From an uncultured Eubacteriales bacterium (GTDB taxonomy: Bacteria > Bacillota > Clostridia > Christensenellales > CAG-917): a stretch of DNA of 64,000 bases. The translations under genes and the position numbers were made by a program. The stretch lies in assembly GCA_900548005.1 (NCBI GenBank), contig URIZ01000010.1, positions 1 through 64,000 of the forward strand, read 5' to 3'. Position 1 is the stretch's first letter; each line of letters opens with the position of its first letter. This document shows, one piece after another, positions 40,729 through 49,198 of the stretch. The notes below the pieces were generated by a model. It saw only the letters and a program-made list of their open reading frames with translations, was not told where the DNA came from and ran no database searches.

Positions 40729-41922
40729 ATGAAACAAAACAAGTTCCGCAATCTTTGCAAAAAGTACAGCGTTTGCGACAATGCAAAATTCGTTGGAATT
40801 TTGCCGGCGATTATTCTCATCACCACAATCGTGCTCATTGTTGTTCTCGGCTTGCAATACGGCAGTTTCTCTGACGGCGTGGGCATCGGTATCGACTTTG
40901 AAGGCGGTACGATTTTGACGGTTACGCTCGGTCAAGACGCTCTCGATCACTATGACGCAAACCGTGAAAAAATCACCAACGTCATCCAAGATGTCGAATA
41001 CAATGGTCAAAAAGTCGTTGTGAGCTACTCGCAATTGCAAGAGGCAAACGACAAGAGCAAGACCGCAATCGTTTTTAGATACAAGAACGTCCACAAAGAC
41101 GACGCAAGCATCAACGCAATGAACGAGGCAATCAGAAAAGCCGTTGACGAAGCGTATCCCGAATTTGCGCTGTCAAACAACATCTCGTTTGAGTCTATCG
41201 GCGCAACGGCGGCAAGCGACTTGCTCTCCAAGGCAGGCATCGCGCTCGCGGTTTCTCTTGCTCTCATCCTTGTGTACATCATGATCAGATTTACGTTCAC
41301 GAGTGCGTGCGCTGCAATCATCGCTCTCATTCACGACGTTGTCATCATGTTTGCGCTCACGGTTATTTGCAGAGTTCAAATCAACAGCTCTTACGTTGCT
41401 GCGATGATCACGATCGTTGCATACTCGATCAACAACACCATCATCATCTTCGACCGTTGCCGTGAAATGATCAAACCGCTCAAAGGTCAAAAGAACATCG
41501 ACTATAAGGGCATAGGCGATCAAGCGGTTCGCTCGTCCGTCACTCGTACGGTGTACTCCACCGGCACGACGATGGTCACCATCATACTCCTTGCAATTCT
41601 CGGCAGCGACACCATTCGCGAGTTCTGCGTGCCTATCATCCTCGGCTTGCTTGCAGGTTTGTACTCGGCTCTGTTCATCGCAACTCCGCTTTGGGCAAGT
41701 ATGAGTATCTCCTTTGACAAGACCAAAGAGAAGTATGCAAAACGCCACGAAGTTTCCTACGACAAGAAGGACGACGACGAAATCGTCGGCACTGTCGCAG
41801 ACGCGGATGTGACCGCTCCCACGCAAGTGAAGACTGCAGGTCAACCGCAACAAAAGAAGAAGGCAAACAACACCGTTTATAAGTATTCAAAGAAGAATAC
41901 GACCTTCAAAAAGAAGAAATAA
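40729..41922 (+). CDS. secF: Protein translocase subunit SecF
   Basis: 397 residues with the SecF signature IDFEGGTILTV, the periplasmic region, and the membrane core AALIALIHDVVIMFAL-like and AYSINNTIIIFDRCRE. The C-terminal ~70 residues are a charged, Lys-rich cytoplasmic tail. AAGGAGG precedes the ATG. It pairs with SecD; in Bacillus these are fused in one protein, here separate. Confidence 0.94.
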   Translation: MKQNKFRNLCKKYSVCDNAKFVGILPAIILITTIVLIVVLGLQYGSFSDGVGIGIDFEGGTILTVTLGQDALDHYDANREKITNVIQDVEYNGQKVVVSYSQLQEANDKSKTAIVFRYKNVHKDDASINAMNEAIRKAVDEAYPEFALSNNISFESIGATAASDLLSKAGIALAVSLALILVYIMIRFTFTSACAAIIALIHDVVIMFALTVICRVQINSSYVAAMITIVAYSINNTIIIFDRCREMIKPLKGQKNIDYKGIGDQAVRSSVTRTVYSTGTTMVTIILLAILGSDTIREFCVPIILGLLAGLYSALFIATPLWASMSISFDKTKEKYAKRHEVSYDKKDDDEIVGTVADADVTAPTQVKTAGQPQQKKKANNTVYKYSKKNTTFKKKK

Positions 41923-41943
41923 ACGAAACAAATTCAACGTTTG

Positions 41944-41972
41944 CGCCCTCACAAAACGTGAGGGCGTCGTTT
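41944..41972 (+). terminator. Terminator of secDF
   Basis: CGCCCTCAC (41944-41952) pairs with GTGAGGGCG (41958-41966), followed by TCGTTTT. It is close to recJ, so read-through may occur. Confidence 0.65.
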
Positions 41973-41982
41973 TATAAAGGTT

Positions 41983-44274
41983 ATGAAGTATATCGTCAAA
42001 ACACAAAGATTTCCGCTGACAAGTCAGCAAGACGCATTGTGCAAGCGTCTCGGCATCTCCCGAGACTTTTTGCGCTTGCTTTTGGGACGCGGAATGAAAG
42101 AAGACGAGCTTCACGACTTCTTGCATCCGTCACTTAAAAAAATGTCGTCCCCCTTTGTGTACGACGGAATGAAAGAAGCGGCGGAGCGAATACGCCTTGC
42201 CATACAGCGCAAGGAAAAAGTGCTCATCTACGGCGACTACGACTGCGACGGCATTTGCGCAATATCCACGCTCATGCTGTATTTGAAGGACAAGCTCGAC
42301 GTGTTCTATTTCATCCCCGACCGCAACAAAGACGGCTACGGCATCAGCATAGACGCGCTTGAAAAGATATTGTCCAAACACTCGCCCACGCTTGTCATAA
42401 CGGTGGACACGGGCATTACTGCCGTTGACGAGATAGAATATCTCAAAAGCCGCGGCATAGACACCATAGTCACCGACCACCACGAGCCGCAAGAGCGAAT
42501 CCCCGATTGTATCGTGGTCGATCCCAAAGTGGCAAGAAAAGGCTTTTATGACTTGTGCGGCGCAGGCGTTGCGCTCAAACTCGTGGAAGCTCTCGGCGGC
42601 AGAGAAGAGGCTTGCAAGTATCTTGACGTTGTCGCAATCGCCACGATCGCGGACGTCGTGCCGCTCAAAGACGACAACAGAATCATCGCATATTACGGCT
42701 TGAAACAAATCACCACTTCGCCGAGAAAGGGCGTGAAAATGTTGCTCGATCAAGACAAGATTTCCGCTCAGGACGTTATGTTCCGCCTTGCTCCGAGAAT
42801 GAACGCGGCAGGCAGACTGAACTCTGCGATGAAAGTGGTGGGCTTGTTCCTTGAAAGCGACTATTTTCTTTTGCGCACGCTCACCGAAGAACTTGCAAGA
42901 GACAACTCGCAACGTCAGGATTTGTGCGAAAAAGCGGTTGCCGAAGCCAAGAATATGCTCAAAGGCGCGGACTTTGAAAACATGGGCATAATCGCTCTTT
43001 ACAGCGACAGTTGGGAGCCGGGTATACTCGGTATCGCGTGCGCGCGACTTGTGGAAGAATTCAAGCGTCCCACCGTGCTGTTTGCCAAAAACGGCGACGA
43101 ATTGCGCGGCTCGGCTCGCTCCGTGCCGTCCGTCAACATCTTCGAGCTGTTTTCAAGCCTGTCAAACTATTTCACGGGGTTTGGCGGACACGCTCAGGCG
43201 GCAGGCGTGAGTATGTCGGTTGATCAATTCGACTCGTTTGTCAAGGCAGCCAACGACAAGCTCATGACAGAGCATACCTATGACGATTTCACGCACGAGA
43301 TCGTGTGCGAGATGGAATTGCCCATTGACACCGACTTTTTGCGTTTTGCCAAGGAGCTTGAGCTATTAGAGCCGACGGGGTATCAAAACCCCAAGCCGAC
43401 TTTCCTTCTCAAAGGCGAGGGATTGCGCTTTGAGCGTATAGGCTTTTCACAGCACGTCAAATATATCGGCAAGCATATAGACCTTATGGGCTTTTCCAAG
43501 TTTGCGCCCTGCCTTACGGCAAAGACGGGCAGAGTGGACTTTGAAGTGTCGCTTGGCGTCAACGTGTTTCAAAACAGAGAAACCGCACAAGGAATCATAC
43601 AGACTTTGCAGTTTGAAAACGTGTGCGTGACAAAGGAAGAAAGCAACCTTATGAACTTGCATCATCTTCTCAAAGAAGGAGACGCAAATTTGCAAAAAAC
43701 GGACTTAAACACCGTCAAAGAGTGGCTTAAACATCCGTTTGGGACAGTTATCACGTGTTTCTCTAAGTCCGATTATGAAAGACTTTGCGATGAGCTTGAC
43801 GAGATAAAACGCTTGCCCGTGTTGCTTGCGACACCGCGTTGTCTAAACCCCGAAAACTGTGTCGTTGTGTGCCCTGCAGAGAGCTTTGACTTCTCATTCT
43901 ACACGAGAGTGGTGGTCAGCGGACATCCGCTTTCGAGCGGTTATCTCGCATATTTGAAGGGCGTGTCCAACGAGTGCTATGCGCTTGGCGATTGCTCTTG
44001 TGAAAGACTTGCCGCAAGTGACGACACGCTCCGTCACATTTACAAAGAGATTGTCAATCTTGCATCTCGCACGACAAAGATGGGCAGCCCGCACAAGATG
44101 TACGTTGCGCTTTGTCAAAGATACAAGGTGAGCGAAACGGAGTTTAACGTTGCGCTTATGATATTCGATCAAGTGGGGCTTGTCACAATCAACGACAAAG
44201 GTTTTGTGAGCATATCCAAAAAGAGCGTCAAGCTCACAGACAGCGTCACTTATCGCAATCTAAAACACGAATAA
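41983..44274 (+). CDS. recJ: Single-stranded-DNA-specific exonuclease RecJ
   Basis: A 763-residue DHH-family 5'-3' exonuclease. Motifs: GDYDCDG (84-90), VDTGITAVDE, TDHHEPQ (164-170), PRMNAAGRL and the DHHA1 region GFGGHAQAAGV. It has an additional C-terminal region of about 200 residues beyond the RecJ core, as in many Firmicutes RecJ. It acts in recombination and repair with RecA/RuvABC. The start has AAAGG nearby. Confidence 0.94.
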   Translation: MKYIVKTQRFPLTSQQDALCKRLGISRDFLRLLLGRGMKEDELHDFLHPSLKKMSSPFVYDGMKEAAERIRLAIQRKEKVLIYGDYDCDGICAISTLMLYLKDKLDVFYFIPDRNKDGYGISIDALEKILSKHSPTLVITVDTGITAVDEIEYLKSRGIDTIVTDHHEPQERIPDCIVVDPKVARKGFYDLCGAGVALKLVEALGGREEACKYLDVVAIATIADVVPLKDDNRIIAYYGLKQITTSPRKGVKMLLDQDKISAQDVMFRLAPRMNAAGRLNSAMKVVGLFLESDYFLLRTLTEELARDNSQRQDLCEKAVAEAKNMLKGADFENMGIIALYSDSWEPGILGIACARLVEEFKRPTVLFAKNGDELRGSARSVPSVNIFELFSSLSNYFTGFGGHAQAAGVSMSVDQFDSFVKAANDKLMTEHTYDDFTHEIVCEMELPIDTDFLRFAKELELLEPTGYQNPKPTFLLKGEGLRFERIGFSQHVKYIGKHIDLMGFSKFAPCLTAKTGRVDFEVSLGVNVFQNRETAQGIIQTLQFENVCVTKEESNLMNLHHLLKEGDANLQKTDLNTVKEWLKHPFGTVITCFSKSDYERLCDELDEIKRLPVLLATPRCLNPENCVVVCPAESFDFSFYTRVVVSGHPLSSGYLAYLKGVSNECYALGDCSCERLAASDDTLRHIYKEIVNLASRTTKMGSPHKMYVALCQRYKVSETEFNVALMIFDQVGLVTINDKGFVSISKKSVKLTDSVTYRNLKHE

Positions 44275-44332
44275 ACTTGTCGGCGCGTTGAAAAAAATAT
44301 CAAAAAAACGTTGTTTTTGCGTTTTGTCGCTA

Positions 44333-44361
44333 TTGCATTGACGGCCGATATAAAGTATAAT
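44333..44361 (+). promoter_or_regulatory. Promoter of relA
   Basis: TTGCAT (44333-44338), 17-base spacer, TATAAT (44356-44361); GGAAGGGAAAT precedes the ATG at 44415. Confidence 0.65.
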
Positions 44362-44414
44362 AAATTATTATATAGAAACAAAAACCGTATATATGCGTAA
44401 TACGGAAGGGAAAT

Positions 44415-46559
44415 ATGGACGATTTGCTTGTAAAACTTCGCAAGATTTATCCTGCGAATTATGCGGAAATCAAGAAGGCGCACGATTTTGCCGAAGAGGC
44501 GCACCGCGGACAAAAGAGAAGTTCGGGTGAAGACTACTTCATACATCCTTGCGCCGTCGTTGAGATCCTTGCGGACTTCGGCTTTGACAGTTCAACGGTC
44601 ATAGCCGCGTTTTTGCATGACGTTTTGGAAGACACGTCCGTCACCTACGAGCAAATAAGGGAAGAATTCGGCGACGAGATATGCGAGCTTGTCGATGGCG
44701 TTACAAAACTCGACAAACTGCAATTTGTCAACAGAGAAGAGGCGCAGGCGGAAAACTTCCGCAAGATTTTCTTTGCAATGGCAAAGGATTTGCGCGTTGT
44801 CATCATCAAACTTGCAGACAGATTGCACAACATGCGCTCCCTTCAATATCTCCCGCCCGAAAAGCAACAGCGCATCTCAAAAGAGACGTTGGACATATAC
44901 GCTCCGCTTGCGGGCAGGCTGGGTATCTCGTTCTTCAAATGCGAGCTTGAAGACCTTGCGATGAAGTATCTATACCCAAGCGAGTATAAGTATATCAAGG
45001 AGTCTGTCGATCACAAAAAGAGCGAAAGACAAGGCTTTTTGGACGTAATATGCAAGCAAATCATGGAAAAGCTCAAAGAAATGGGCATCCACGGCGAAGT
45101 GAACGGCAGACCAAAGCATTTCTATTCCATTTTCAAGAAAATGCACAATCTGCACATCGACATAGACCAGATTTACGACTTGTTGGCGGTGAGAATCATC
45201 GTTGATTCGGTCAAGGACTGCTACACGATGCTCGGCGAGATACACACCATGTGGAAGCCGATGCCGGGCAGATTCAAAGACTACATCGCAATGCCCAAAG
45301 CCAACAACTATCAGTCCTTGCACACCACGGTCGTCACTCCGTACAACGAAACCTTCGAGATCCAAATCCGCACCTACGAGATGCACCGCATTGCAGAATA
45401 CGGTATCGCGGCGCACTGGAAGTACAAGGAAGGCACGACGGGAAAGGACAGCGAGCTTGACAGCAAGGTGCGTTGGCTTCGCGAAGTTATGGACGCGCAA
45501 AAGGACATTGACGGCGCAAAAGAGTTTATGGACGCTGTCAAAATCAACGTCTTTGACGACGAAGTGTTTGTGTTCACGCCAAAGGGCGACGTTTTCGATT
45601 TGCCCGTCGGTTCGACGCCGCTTGATTTGGCATACAAAATCCACTCCGCAATCGGCAACAAGTGCATAGGAGCAAAGATAAACAAGCGTATGGTGCCTTT
45701 GTCCACAAAACTTGCCAACGGCGACATTGTGGAGATTATCACGTCCAACTCCTCAAAAGGTCCGAGCCTTGACTGGCTCAAATACGTGCATACGGCATCC
45801 GCGCGCTCAAAAATCAGAGCCTATTTCAAGAAAGAAAAGAAAGAAGAGAACATCGAGCGCGGCAAGGATATGCTTGAAAAAGAGGCAAGACGGCGCGGTT
45901 ATGCGTTGGGCGAGATTTTCACGCCCGACATTCTCGACAGCATACTTCAACGCCACGCAATGAGCAGTGAAGAAGACTTGTATGCGGCGGTCGGCTATGG
46001 CGGACTCACCACGTCGCAAGTGCTCACCAAGATCATCGAAGGCTTCAAAAAAGAAGACAACACCAAGACGGAGCTTACGCCCGAAATGGTCACCACCGTT
46101 GAGCAAAAGCCGCACAAACACTCAAAGAGCGGCGTGCTTATCAACGGCAATGCCAACTTCACGGTGCGTATGGCGCAATGCTGCTCGCCCGTCCCCGGTG
46201 ACGAAATCATCGGTTACATCTCGCGCGGCAGGGGCGTTTCCGTCCACCGCAAGGATTGCCCCAACGTCAAGGGCATGGAAGACGAAAGGCTCATTCAGGC
46301 AAGTTGGGACAGCGACGGCGACGAGAGATTCAACGCAACGCTCATCATCGTTTCGGACAACCGTAGCGGTCTTTTGGCGTCCGTCACCACGCAGATTGCA
46401 AACGCGCATTTGGGCATAGTCGGCGTCAACGCCAGAGTGGACGAAAAACTCGGTCTTGCGGAAATTTCCGTCACCGTGCAGATATCAAAAGGAAGCGAGC
46501 TTGAAGAATTGGTCAAGAAGATCAAGACCGTTCCCGGCGTGCTTGACGTGAAGAGATAA
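44415..46559 (+). CDS. relA: Bifunctional (p)ppGpp synthetase/hydrolase
   Basis: A 714-residue RelA/SpoT homologue. HD hydrolase domain intact (GEDYFIHP, FLHDVLEDT 67-74, IKLADRLHNMRSL), synthetase domain (GRPKHFYSIFKKM, YDLLAVRIIV, KPMPGRFKDYIAMPK, NNYQSLHTTV), TGS domain (FVFTPKGDVFDLPVGSTPLDLAY), conserved helical and zinc-finger region (MAQCCSPVPGDEIIGYI), and a C-terminal ACT domain. Both activities look intact. It controls the stringent response. Confidence 0.96.
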   Translation: MDDLLVKLRKIYPANYAEIKKAHDFAEEAHRGQKRSSGEDYFIHPCAVVEILADFGFDSSTVIAAFLHDVLEDTSVTYEQIREEFGDEICELVDGVTKLDKLQFVNREEAQAENFRKIFFAMAKDLRVVIIKLADRLHNMRSLQYLPPEKQQRISKETLDIYAPLAGRLGISFFKCELEDLAMKYLYPSEYKYIKESVDHKKSERQGFLDVICKQIMEKLKEMGIHGEVNGRPKHFYSIFKKMHNLHIDIDQIYDLLAVRIIVDSVKDCYTMLGEIHTMWKPMPGRFKDYIAMPKANNYQSLHTTVVTPYNETFEIQIRTYEMHRIAEYGIAAHWKYKEGTTGKDSELDSKVRWLREVMDAQKDIDGAKEFMDAVKINVFDDEVFVFTPKGDVFDLPVGSTPLDLAYKIHSAIGNKCIGAKINKRMVPLSTKLANGDIVEIITSNSSKGPSLDWLKYVHTASARSKIRAYFKKEKKEENIERGKDMLEKEARRRGYALGEIFTPDILDSILQRHAMSSEEDLYAAVGYGGLTTSQVLTKIIEGFKKEDNTKTELTPEMVTTVEQKPHKHSKSGVLINGNANFTVRMAQCCSPVPGDEIIGYISRGRGVSVHRKDCPNVKGMEDERLIQASWDSDGDERFNATLIIVSDNRSGLLASVTTQIANAHLGIVGVNARVDEKLGLAEISVTVQISKGSELEELVKKIKTVPGVLDVKR

Positions 46560-46560
46560 A

Positions 46561-47244
46561 ATGGAGAACGTAAAATATTTTCATTTGTACACGGGCAAAC
46601 TTGACGAAAACACCTATATCGTCATCAACGGCGACAAGGGTTTTGTGGTCGATCCCGGCGGAGAAGAGCAAGAGATCGTTGACATCTTCAAGAAAAACAA
46701 AGCCACGATCGAGGCAATATTGCTCACGCATGCGCACTTCGATCACATCGGCGGAGTGGCAAATCTCGTGCGTCTTGCAAGCATTGATTCAAACGGCAAA
46801 CAAGACCAATCGCTTGCCCCTTGCGTGTTCCTTCACAAAGACGATCTCGACAAAATCGGCTCGTACAAAAATCTCGGCTTTTCAATGGGCGTGAAGGTGG
46901 AAAAATTCACTCCCGACGTGCTGTTGAAGGGCGGTGAAACGCTGAATATAGCAGGGCTTCAAGTCAAAGTGTTGCACACCCCGGGACACTCAAAAGGCGG
47001 CGTGTGCTATATCGTAAACGACAAGATATTTGTCGGCGACACGATCTTTTTCATGTCGTACGGCAGATATGATTTCTATGACGGCGATTTCGGGGAGTTG
47101 AAAAACTCGATCGTCAACAAACTGTTCCGCTTGCAAGGCAATTACACGCTCTTGTCGGGACACGGCGAGCCCACCACGCTCGAATTTGAAAGAAAAAACA
47201 ATCCAATACTCACAGTAGAAGAAACACCGCGCGCAGTTGACTGA
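46561..47244 (+). CDS. MBL-fold metal-dependent hydrolase (glyoxalase II-like)
   Basis: A 227-residue metallo-beta-lactamase fold protein. Metal motif THAHFDHIGG, then HTPGHSKGGVCY and GDTIFF, ending LLSGHGEPTT. Members downstream of relA in Clostridia are called hydroxyacylglutathione-hydrolase-like; actual substrate unknown. It starts 1 base after the relA stop. Confidence 0.88.
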   Translation: MENVKYFHLYTGKLDENTYIVINGDKGFVVDPGGEEQEIVDIFKKNKATIEAILLTHAHFDHIGGVANLVRLASIDSNGKQDQSLAPCVFLHKDDLDKIGSYKNLGFSMGVKVEKFTPDVLLKGGETLNIAGLQVKVLHTPGHSKGGVCYIVNDKIFVGDTIFFMSYGRYDFYDGDFGELKNSIVNKLFRLQGNYTLLSGHGEPTTLEFERKNNPILTVEETPRAVD

Positions 47245-47245
47245 A

Positions 47246-48655
47246 ATGATAAATCTAACCATATCAAATGAAGAATATCTCAACGATTTGATGGAGCTTG
47301 TCCGTCCGTTTGAGGCAAGGTGGAAACAGGATTTGTCGATAGACGTTGACTACAAGGACGACAACGGCGGCATGAAAATCCGCATATCGTCGGACGCGCT
47401 TTGCGGCTTTGTGAAGAATTATGCCTTCAAAGTGGTTGCAAAAGACGACCTTGAAAGAAAAAGAATTGAAAAACGCTATCTCAAAATCGCCATTTATCGC
47501 ACTTTGAGCTTTTTGACGGGGGTGAATTTGCCCTACGGCTGTTTGACGGGTATTCGCCCGACCAAACTGTATTTGGAGATTCAAAACGAACAGGAAAAAT
47601 ACGCAAAATCGGCGCGCGAAGTCTTTGTGAAAGATTATAGCGTGAGCGAAAGCAAGGTGCAACTCGTTGAAAAAATCGTCAACGTGCAACGCCCTTTGCG
47701 CAACAAATCGAGCAAGGAATACGACATGTTCGTGTTCATTCCGTTTTGCCCGACAAGATGCGCGTATTGCTCGTTTGTCAGCCTTCCCATAGACAAGCAA
47801 AAGAAACTCGTTCGTCCGTATGTCGATTGCCTTATCAGAGAGCTTGAACAGACAAAAGAACTGATTAGATGCAAGAAAATCAAGGTGAGAGCGGTGTATG
47901 TCGGCGGTGGCACGCCAACGTCAATCGGGGCGGAATTGCTTGACGAAGTGCTTGAACATTGCCACTTCGGCGGCAGGGAATTTACGGTGGAAGCAGGCCG
48001 TCCCGACACCATAAACAAGGATATTGTCGACGTGATGAAAAAGCACGGTGTGACAAGAATTTCCGTCAATCCGCAGACCTTTAACGACAAGACGCTCGAA
48101 ATCATCGGCAGACGTCACAAATGCTCTGACACGTACGATGCGTATATGCTTGTCAAGGACAGTTTTGACGTCAACATGGACTTGATTGCATGCCTACTGG
48201 GCGAAACGCTTGACGACTTCAAACGCTCGGTGGATATTGCAGTCGCTCTCAATCCCGCAAACATCACCGTGCACACTTTGTACATGAAAAAAGGCTCTGC
48301 GCTCAAACAGTGCGGCTATGACAACACCGACTACGACACGGCTGCTCAAATGGTGGATTATGCGTATTCTAAGCTGACGGAATCGGGATACGAGCCATAC
48401 TATATGTACCGCCAAAAGTATACGAGCGGCAATCTTGAAAACGTGGGCTACGCAAAGGCGAACAAGGCTTGTATTTACAATATCGACATCATGGAAGAAG
48501 ACACGTCCATCATCGCAAACGGCGCAAATGCGATCTCGAAAAAGTGGGACAAAAGACGCAATCTCATCACTCGCTGCGCCAACTACAAAGAGCCGCTCGA
48601 ATACGTCAAACACATCGACGAGATGCTTGAAAGACAGGCTCAGTTTTGGAAATAA
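47246..48655 (+). CDS. hemZ: HemZ-type radical SAM protein (coproporphyrinogen III dehydrogenase-like)
   Basis: 469 residues from ATG 47246, one base after the MBL stop. N-terminal ~150-residue extension typical of HemZ, then a radical SAM core with C168-x3-C172-x2-C175 (FCPTRCAYC), followed by VYVGGGTPTS, FTVEAGRPDT, RISVNPQTF. The C-terminal HemN-like part has YYMYRQKYTSGNLENVGYA. Its gene-order position after relA and MBL is conserved in Clostridia. Role in heme or another tetrapyrrole pathway is inferred from the family. Confidence 0.9.
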   Translation: MINLTISNEEYLNDLMELVRPFEARWKQDLSIDVDYKDDNGGMKIRISSDALCGFVKNYAFKVVAKDDLERKRIEKRYLKIAIYRTLSFLTGVNLPYGCLTGIRPTKLYLEIQNEQEKYAKSAREVFVKDYSVSESKVQLVEKIVNVQRPLRNKSSKEYDMFVFIPFCPTRCAYCSFVSLPIDKQKKLVRPYVDCLIRELEQTKELIRCKKIKVRAVYVGGGTPTSIGAELLDEVLEHCHFGGREFTVEAGRPDTINKDIVDVMKKHGVTRISVNPQTFNDKTLEIIGRRHKCSDTYDAYMLVKDSFDVNMDLIACLLGETLDDFKRSVDIAVALNPANITVHTLYMKKGSALKQCGYDNTDYDTAAQMVDYAYSKLTESGYEPYYMYRQKYTSGNLENVGYAKANKACIYNIDIMEEDTSIIANGANAISKKWDKRRNLITRCANYKEPLEYVKHIDEMLERQAQFWK

Positions 48656-48686
48656 AAAAATCATTTCCGCAATGTTGCGAATTTGG

Positions 48687-48715
48687 TTTACTTTCATAGT
48701 TTTATATGCTAATAT
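48687..48715 (+). promoter_or_regulatory. Promoter of rpsO
   Basis: TTTACT (48687-48692), 17-base spacer, TAATAT (48710-48715). The ~85-base leader to the ATG could host S15 autoregulation; no specific structure asserted. Confidence 0.5.
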
Positions 48716-48805
48716 AACAAAAGTACTTTCCACTAGGTTTGGACAAAACTCCGAGTTCTCACTTGGTTGAAAGCGAATACATTATCCAACGAAGGAGGCA
48801 AAACA

Positions 48806-49069
48806 ATGGATAAGACAACAAAACAAGAAATCATTGCAAAGTACGCTCGCAAGGAAGGCGACACCGGTTCTCCCGAAGTGCAAATCGCGCTTTTGACCGC
48901 TCGTATTTCCGAACTCACGGAACACCTTAAGAACCACCCCAAAGATCACCACAGCCGTCGCGGTCTGTTGATGATGGTCGGTCACAGAAGAAACCTTCTC
49001 AACTACCTTAAGGAAATGGACATCGAAAGATACCGTGCGATCGTCAGCTCTCTCGGCTTGAGAAAGTAA
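48806..49069 (+). CDS. rpsO: 30S ribosomal protein S15
   Basis: 87 residues from ATG 48806, which has GAAGGAGG (48791-48798); an earlier in-frame start includes that site and is rejected. Family features: HxxDTGSPEVQIALLT-type GDTGSPEVQIALLTARI, NHPKDHHSRRGLLMMVGHRRNLLNYL. Binds 16S rRNA in the platform. Followed by a strong terminator and pnp, a conserved pair. Confidence 0.97.
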   Translation: MDKTTKQEIIAKYARKEGDTGSPEVQIALLTARISELTEHLKNHPKDHHSRRGLLMMVGHRRNLLNYLKEMDIERYRAIVSSLGLRK

Positions 49070-49074
49070 AATTT

Positions 49075-49106
49075 TCGGGTGTGGTTTTTCCGCACCCGAT
49101 TTTTTT
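49075..49106 (+). terminator. Terminator of rpsO
   Basis: TCGGGTGTGG (49075-49084) pairs with CCGCACCCGA (49090-49099), with one internal T/G mismatch, followed by TTTTTTT. Confidence 0.8.
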
Positions 49107-49198
49107 GCGGAAAGTGTTTCCGCTCCAAAATCTAAAAACAATAAAACGTCGCAAAGCGACGATAAAGGGAATGACGGAATTCCCAGAAGGAGTATTTT